The notes under the pieces: generated by a model
Databases searched by the model: none
What the model was told of the DNA's origin: nothing
The model's input: only the letters and a program-made list of their open reading frames with translations
Shown: positions 59,546 to 64,000 of the stretch, one piece after another
Position numbering within the stretch: the stretch's first letter is position 1
How the letters are laid out: each line of letters begins with the position of its first letter
Origin: Paenibacillus_D tarimensis_A
GTDB taxonomy: Bacteria; Bacillota; Bacilli; Paenibacillales; Paenibacillaceae
DNA: 64,000 nucleotides
Direction: 5' to 3'
Assembly: GCA_041281825.1 (NCBI GenBank)
Contig: CP166298.1
Span: 2,790,001-2,854,000, forward strand
Position numbers and translations under genes: made by a program

Positions 59546-60955
59546 ATGATTGCTGCGGAAAGTCATACGAAGCCTGGAGCGGATAACGCAGAGATAAAGA
59601 AAAGCGTACCGTGGATTTATTATGTCATCTTTTTTGCCGTCCTGAACGAATCGGTCTTCAACGTATCTACCCCAAATATTAAGGACCAATTCGGACTGGA
59701 CGAAGCGGGTGTGAGCTGGGTAGTGACGATCTTCTTCATTGTGTTTGGTCTGGGAATAGTCATTTTCGGCAAATTATCCGATATATTCAGTATTAAAAGT
59801 CTGATTACGGTCGGCATTATCGTCTACAGCCTCGGATCTGTATTAGGTTTTATTTTTCAAGCCTGGTATCCGGCCGTCATCGCTTCCAGAGCCATTCAAG
59901 GGATCGGAGGCTCAGCGATTCCCGCGCTCGTATTTGTTATGGTGGCCCGATTTTTTACGCAGGAGGAACGAGGGAAAATGTTCGGCCTTATTACATCGAC
60001 AGTTTCTTTCGCAATCGGCATCGGTCCGGTTCTTGGAGGATATATTGCCGGTTCGTTCCATTGGGCTTATTTGTTTCTCGTATCGATCCCTGTCCTTGCC
60101 GCTCTACCTTATTTCCGGAGGTTTCTGCCGGAAGAGCAGCGGGGCGCGGGGAAGCTGGACTTGTTAGGCGCATTGCTGCTTGGGATATTCGTTACAATGC
60201 TGATTTTGTTTACGACAGAGGGTAACTGGATTTATTTATTCGCGGTATTTGCGGCACTGGTCTTATTTATCGTTCGTATCCGGCGGGCGAAGGAGCCATT
60301 TGTCGATCCGGCTCTGTTCACAAATCCGAAATTCCGAAGCGCGCTCATCATCGGGTTTCTTATCTTCGGTACGGTCATGTCCGTCATGTTCGTGATTCCG
60401 CTCATGTTGAGCAGAATGTACGGCTTGAATACGGAAGCGATCGGTCTCATTATGTTTCCCGGAGCCATCAGCGCAGTTATATTCGGCAGAGTTGCCGGTA
60501 ATCTGACCGTCAGCAAAGGGAGCCATTTTGTCGTGTATATCGGATTCGGCTTGATAACGCTAAGCCTGATGATACAATCGTCGGCAATCGGGTTCTGGGT
60601 ATGGTATATCGGGATCTCCTTAATTCTGATGTATATCGGATTTTCTTTTGCGCAGACGGCACTGGCGGAGAGTGTTACGCAAATACTTCCGGTTCATCAG
60701 ATCGGCGTCGGAATGGGATTCTTTAATATGACCTCTACGCTGTCGGGGGCAGTCGTAACTGCGGTAGTAGCCAAAGCGCTGGAGCGCGAGCTGTTTGCAT
60801 TTCCGCTTCACCCGTTAGTTTCGGATATACGGGCTTATATGTACGGCAATCTGATATTAATACTGAGCTTAATTGTTGCGGCGAGCGCGATCTTGTATTT
60901 ATTCACATTAGGTAAAAATAAAGAAGCGCTGCAGCCCGCAAAAAAACCCGTCTAA
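59546..60955 (+). CDS. MFS drug-type transporter
   Basis: 469 residues with about 14 hydrophobic segments. ESVFNVSTPNIKDQFGLDEA, FGKLSDIFSIKSLITVG and SRAIQGIGGSAIPALVFVMV are MFS drug:H+ antiporter motifs; similar to the transporter at 2819. GGAGGGAAGAG precedes ATG 59546. Substrate unknown. Confidence 0.88.
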   Translation: MIAAESHTKPGADNAEIKKSVPWIYYVIFFAVLNESVFNVSTPNIKDQFGLDEAGVSWVVTIFFIVFGLGIVIFGKLSDIFSIKSLITVGIIVYSLGSVLGFIFQAWYPAVIASRAIQGIGGSAIPALVFVMVARFFTQEERGKMFGLITSTVSFAIGIGPVLGGYIAGSFHWAYLFLVSIPVLAALPYFRRFLPEEQRGAGKLDLLGALLLGIFVTMLILFTTEGNWIYLFAVFAALVLFIVRIRRAKEPFVDPALFTNPKFRSALIIGFLIFGTVMSVMFVIPLMLSRMYGLNTEAIGLIMFPGAISAVIFGRVAGNLTVSKGSHFVVYIGFGLITLSLMIQSSAIGFWVWYIGISLILMYIGFSFAQTALAESVTQILPVHQIGVGMGFFNMTSTLSGAVVTAVVAKALERELFAFPLHPLVSDIRAYMYGNLILILSLIVAASAILYLFTLGKNKEALQPAKKPV

Positions 60956-60986
60956 CGAACCTTCAACCGATATGATTTCAAAATAA

Positions 60987-61025
60987 ACGGCCTGGAACCG
61001 CGTAAAAGCGGTTCAGGCCGTTTTT
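60987..61025 (+). terminator. Rho-independent terminator
   Basis: ACGGCCTGGAACCGC pairs with GCGGTTCAGGCCGT, then TTTTT. Confidence 0.9.
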
Positions 61026-61147
61026 GTGTTGTTGGATGCAGGGATATTTTTAATAAAAAATGGTAGCTTTACACGAACAATTGTTCTATAATGAAAGAGA
61101 CTTTGGACGACAGCCTAATCAATTAGTTAATGAAGGATGGTGACGGA

Positions 61148-61957
61148 ATGTTAATCGAGCGGCATCCCGAAATCGATGAGGTGATTTCTTATATTCATCA
61201 CAATATATACGAACCTCTTTCCCTGTCCCAATTGGCGTCTCATATTGCCTATAGCCCGTATCATTTCACACGTATTTTTAAACAGAGAACCGGTCTTTCG
61301 CCGCTGTATTATGTCTCGTCTCTCCGACTGCAAAAGTCCAAAGACCTGTTATTGAATACAAATCTAAGTATTCGCGAGATCGGGCTGGAAATCGGACAGC
61401 AAAGCCTGGGGACCTTCACGACGCGGTTTACCGAAAAGGTGGGCATGTCGCCGTCCGACTTCCGCAACCAGGTACAGAGAGCGGACAACCATTTTCATTC
61501 GCTGCGGGAATTGAACGACTGGACGGATCTTCAGCCGGTTTTAAAACAAAATGCCAGAATAGATGGGACCGTTCAAGCGGAGGTTCCTTTTGAAGGAATT
61601 ATTCTGATCGGCTTATTTGCCAAACCGATTCCCGAGGGATTGCCGCTGTACGGAACGCTGCTTCCGTCATTGGGTGATTTCTGTTTTACGGACGTCAAGC
61701 CCGGCACCTATTACTTGATGGCAACATCCGTCTCTTGGGGAATGAAGGCCTTGGATTTTATGCTTCCGCATAAAACCTTGCGTACCCGTTCGAAAGAGCC
61801 GATCATCGTCCGGCCGAATTCAGCCGTCCCTCATCAGCAAGTTAAACTCTACGCACCGCGTCTGGACGATCCGCCTATTCTGATCTCACTGCCGTTACTG
61901 ATGAATAATTTTCTGAAACGGGTTCTCCAAAACAATGACCGGCTGAGCAGTGTCTGA
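61148..61957 (+). CDS. AraC-family transcriptional regulator
   Basis: 269 residues with the AraC HTH at the N terminus (LSLSQLASHIAYSPYHFTRI FKQRTG, about 24-50; then SIREIGLEIGQQSLGTFTTR F) and a C-terminal effector domain of about 160 residues. ATG 61148 was chosen because AAGGATGG lies upstream. The ABC-F gene follows 74 bp downstream and may be its target. Confidence 0.85.
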   Translation: MLIERHPEIDEVISYIHHNIYEPLSLSQLASHIAYSPYHFTRIFKQRTGLSPLYYVSSLRLQKSKDLLLNTNLSIREIGLEIGQQSLGTFTTRFTEKVGMSPSDFRNQVQRADNHFHSLRELNDWTDLQPVLKQNARIDGTVQAEVPFEGIILIGLFAKPIPEGLPLYGTLLPSLGDFCFTDVKPGTYYLMATSVSWGMKALDFMLPHKTLRTRSKEPIIVRPNSAVPHQQVKLYAPRLDDPPILISLPLLMNNFLKRVLQNNDRLSSV

Positions 61958-62031
61958 ATCCCATTATTGAGTTGTCTGCCTCGAACGCTTATAATATAAC
62001 GAGACATAAGACTATAAGAAAAGGTGTAATC

Positions 62032-63588
62032 ATGAGTATATTAAACGTAGAAAAACTTAGCCACGGATTTGGCGATCGGGCAATATTCAACGATGTTTCG
62101 TTCAGACTGCTTAAAGGGGAGCATATCGGACTCATAGGCGCAAACGGCGAAGGCAAATCCACTTTCATGAACATTATTACGGGCAAACTTCAGCCGGACG
62201 AAGGGAAGATCGAGTGGTCGAAGCGGATGCGCGTCGGATACCTTGATCAGCATGCGGTGCTTAGCAAAGGAATGACTATGCGCGATGTGCTGAAGGGAGC
62301 CTTTCAATATTTGTTCGATTTGGAACAAGAGATGAACGATATGTATGCCAAGATGGGCGAAGTTTCCCCGGAGGAGCTTGAGCAACTTCTCGAGGAAGTG
62401 GGTACGATCCAGGATACATTAACGAATCAAGATTTTTACATGATCGATGCCAAAATCGAGGAAACGGCCCGGGGACTGGGACTTACCGATATCGGTCTGG
62501 ATAAGGATGTTAACGACCTTAGCGGCGGGCAGCGGACGAAGGTGCTGCTGGCCAAGCTGCTGCTTGAGAAGCCGGATGTCCTGCTCCTCGACGAGCCGAC
62601 GAACTATCTCGACGAGCAGCATATCGAATGGCTGAAACGTTATTTACAGGAATACGAGAACGCATTTATCTTAATTTCTCACGACATTCCGTTTCTGAAC
62701 AGCGTCATCAACCTGATCTATCATATGGAAAATCAGGAGTTATCCCGATATGTCGGCGATTACGACCACTTCCAGCAAGTACACGAAATGAAAAAGCAGC
62801 AGCTTGAAGCCGCTTATAAGCGTCAACAACAGGAAATTTCGGATTTGAAAGATTTCGTCGCCCGGAATAAAGCAAATGTCGCAACGCGGAACATGGCAAT
62901 GTCGAGACAAAAGAAGCTGGATAAAATGGAAGTCATTGAGCTGGCGAAAGAAAAACCAAAGCCACAATTCAATTTCAAGGATGCGAGAGCTTCCGGCAAG
63001 CTGGTGTTTGAGGCAAATGATCTTGTCATCGGTTACGACCATCCATTGTCCAGGCCGCTGAGCCTGAGAATGGAGCGCGGTCAGAAGATTGCGCTTGTCG
63101 GTGCAAACGGTATTGGTAAAACGACGCTGCTAAGAAGTATTTTAGGCGAGATCAAGGCGCTGTCCGGGAACGTGGAGCTTGGTGAATATCTTCACATCGG
63201 ATATTTCGAACAGGAAATGAAGGAAGCCAATTACAATACATGCATTGAAGAGGTGTGGAACGAATTTCCTTCCTTCACACAGTTTGAAGTGCGTGCGGCG
63301 CTAGCCAAGTGCGGCCTTACCACTAAACATATTGAAAGCAAGATTGCCGTGCTCAGCGGAGGAGAGAAAGCGAAGGTGCGTCTCTGCAAACTGATTAACC
63401 GTGAAACAAACCTGCTTGTGCTTGACGAACCGACCAATCACCTCGATGTGGATGCGAAGGATGAGCTTAAGCGTGCCCTGAACGCATATAAAGGCAGCAT
63501 TCTGCTGATTTCGCACGAACCGGAATTTTATCGGGATGTCGTTACAGAAGTTTGGAACTGCGAATCCTGGACGACAAAAGTATTATAA
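62032..63588 (+). CDS. ABC-F family ATPase (ribosome-associated)
   Basis: 518 residues with two ABC domains. Walker A GANGEGKSTFMNII and GANGIGKTTLLRSI; signatures LSGGQRTKVLLAKLLLEKPD and LSGGEKAKVRL; a linker of about 80 residues between. ABC-F proteins act on ribosomes as translation factors or antibiotic-resistance factors. The start is ATG 62032 after AAAAGGTG. Confidence 0.92.
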   Translation: MSILNVEKLSHGFGDRAIFNDVSFRLLKGEHIGLIGANGEGKSTFMNIITGKLQPDEGKIEWSKRMRVGYLDQHAVLSKGMTMRDVLKGAFQYLFDLEQEMNDMYAKMGEVSPEELEQLLEEVGTIQDTLTNQDFYMIDAKIEETARGLGLTDIGLDKDVNDLSGGQRTKVLLAKLLLEKPDVLLLDEPTNYLDEQHIEWLKRYLQEYENAFILISHDIPFLNSVINLIYHMENQELSRYVGDYDHFQQVHEMKKQQLEAAYKRQQQEISDLKDFVARNKANVATRNMAMSRQKKLDKMEVIELAKEKPKPQFNFKDARASGKLVFEANDLVIGYDHPLSRPLSLRMERGQKIALVGANGIGKTTLLRSILGEIKALSGNVELGEYLHIGYFEQEMKEANYNTCIEEVWNEFPSFTQFEVRAALAKCGLTTKHIESKIAVLSGGEKAKVRLCKLINRETNLLVLDEPTNHLDVDAKDELKRALNAYKGSILLISHEPEFYRDVVTEVWNCESWTTKVL

Positions 63589-63619
63589 ACCGCGATAATC
63601 CATAGGAGGTGGTCTGCAT

Positions 63620-63886
63620 ATGTGCCGAAACATTAAGACACTCTATAACTTCGACCCTCCGGCTACCGAAGAAGAAATTGAAGCGGCCTCACTCCAATTC
63701 GTGAGAAAGTTATCGGGCTTCAATAAACCATCGAAAGCAAACGAACCAGCATTTAATCGCGCCGTTCAGGATGTAGCTGCGGTTGCCCGGGAACTGTTGG
63801 ACTCGCTTGTAACCAATGCCGAACCGCGAAGCCGCGAGGTTGAAATCGAACGTGCCAAGGCCAGGGCCGCAAAAAGGTTCGGTTAA
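63620..63886 (+). CDS. DUF2277-family protein
   Basis: 88 residues beginning MCRNIKTLYNFDPPATEEEI, the DUF2277 signature, with IERAKARAAKRFG at the end. Function unknown. ATAGGAGGTGG precedes ATG 63620. Confidence 0.92.
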   Translation: MCRNIKTLYNFDPPATEEEIEAASLQFVRKLSGFNKPSKANEPAFNRAVQDVAAVARELLDSLVTNAEPRSREVEIERAKARAAKRFG

Positions 63887-63901
63887 CTAAACATCCGTTC
63901 G

Positions 63902-63940
63902 GAAGAGATAGAACATTCAAGCGTTCTATCTCTTCTTTTT
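63902..63940 (+). terminator. Rho-independent terminator
   Basis: GAAGAGATAGAAC pairs with GTTCTATCTCTTC, then TTTTT. The last 60 bases of the window show no feature. Confidence 0.9.
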
Positions 63941-64000
63941 CATGTCCCGCTATTATTACCAATTAACTATGCGCGGTCGGTTCGTGGAAGCTGAACGCCT

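Noticed and set aside
1..64000. tRNA or rRNA genes and prophage structural genes
   Set aside because: I saw no cloverleaf-like or rRNA segments and no capsid, tail or lysis genes on reading the window; the search was by eye only.

Overview
The flanks of this window look like the chromosome of a Gram-positive, endospore-forming bacterium of the Paenibacillus type. The evidence is strong AGGAGG ribosome binding sites, a CotF-like spore coat protein, a large SLH-domain surface protein, a MocR regulator, a CsaA chaperone, a BstA/YfiT-type bacillithiol transferase and ABC-F, LysR, MerR-TipAS and ECF sigma genes. I cannot assign a species.

Layout. (1) 1-11.3 kb is ordinary chromosome: clpP paralogue, ECF sigma factor, LysR/MFS pair, MerR-TipAS regulator, CYTH, DinB and CsaA genes, an SLH surface protein and a PurO-like protein. 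(2) 11.3-13.3 kb is a hairpin-rich non-coding stretch split by an IS256-family element. (3) 13.35-14.43 kb is a tyrosine recombinase gene broken by one frameshift. (4) 14.48-46.6 kb is the centre of interest: an AT-rich array of about 35 small gene cassettes, nearly all with an ORF and all read on the + strand, separated by about 40 related imperfect inverted repeats, mostly 135-205 bp. (5) 46.7-64 kb returns to ordinary chromosome: VOC and GNAT genes, EamA/MocR pair, a split phosphoenolpyruvate-utilising enzyme with a leader peptide and terminator, an ABC-2 exporter, sporulation genes, an MFS transporter, AraC regulator, ABC-F protein and DUF2277 protein.

The array behaves like a chromosomal integron. 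Each repeat starts with TAAC and ends with GTTA. The bases just after GTTA at the start of a cassette are complementary to the bases just before TAAC at the end of the same cassette, not of its neighbour, often over 14-23 nt. That is what is expected if each cassette once existed as a circle with one complete folded attC-like site. The sites share an outer stem with compensatory changes and have a branched interior with several hairpins, unlike the single hairpin of classic attC. A candidate attI, with two direct repeats and a palindrome, sits between the recombinase stop and the first cassette. The recombinase has the R-K-HxxR-H-Y residues but I see no IntI-specific insertion, and it carries an extra N-terminal HARP-like segment. 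I infer an integron-like system built on a non-IntI tyrosine recombinase in a Bacillota host, now probably inactive because of the frameshift.

The cassettes carry acetyltransferases, NUDIX hydrolases, aminoglycoside-phosphotransferase-like kinases, VOC proteins, methyltransferases, a phosphatase, an FRG-domain protein, a probable PD-(D/E)XK protein, a probable type I toxin-antitoxin module and many unknowns. One methyltransferase cassette is present twice at non-adjacent positions with cassette-exact borders. Truncated sites and broken genes are concentrated in the distal half, as expected if new cassettes enter next to the recombinase. Three IS256-family insertions with 8-bp target duplications lie in or beside the array and two of them split cassette genes.
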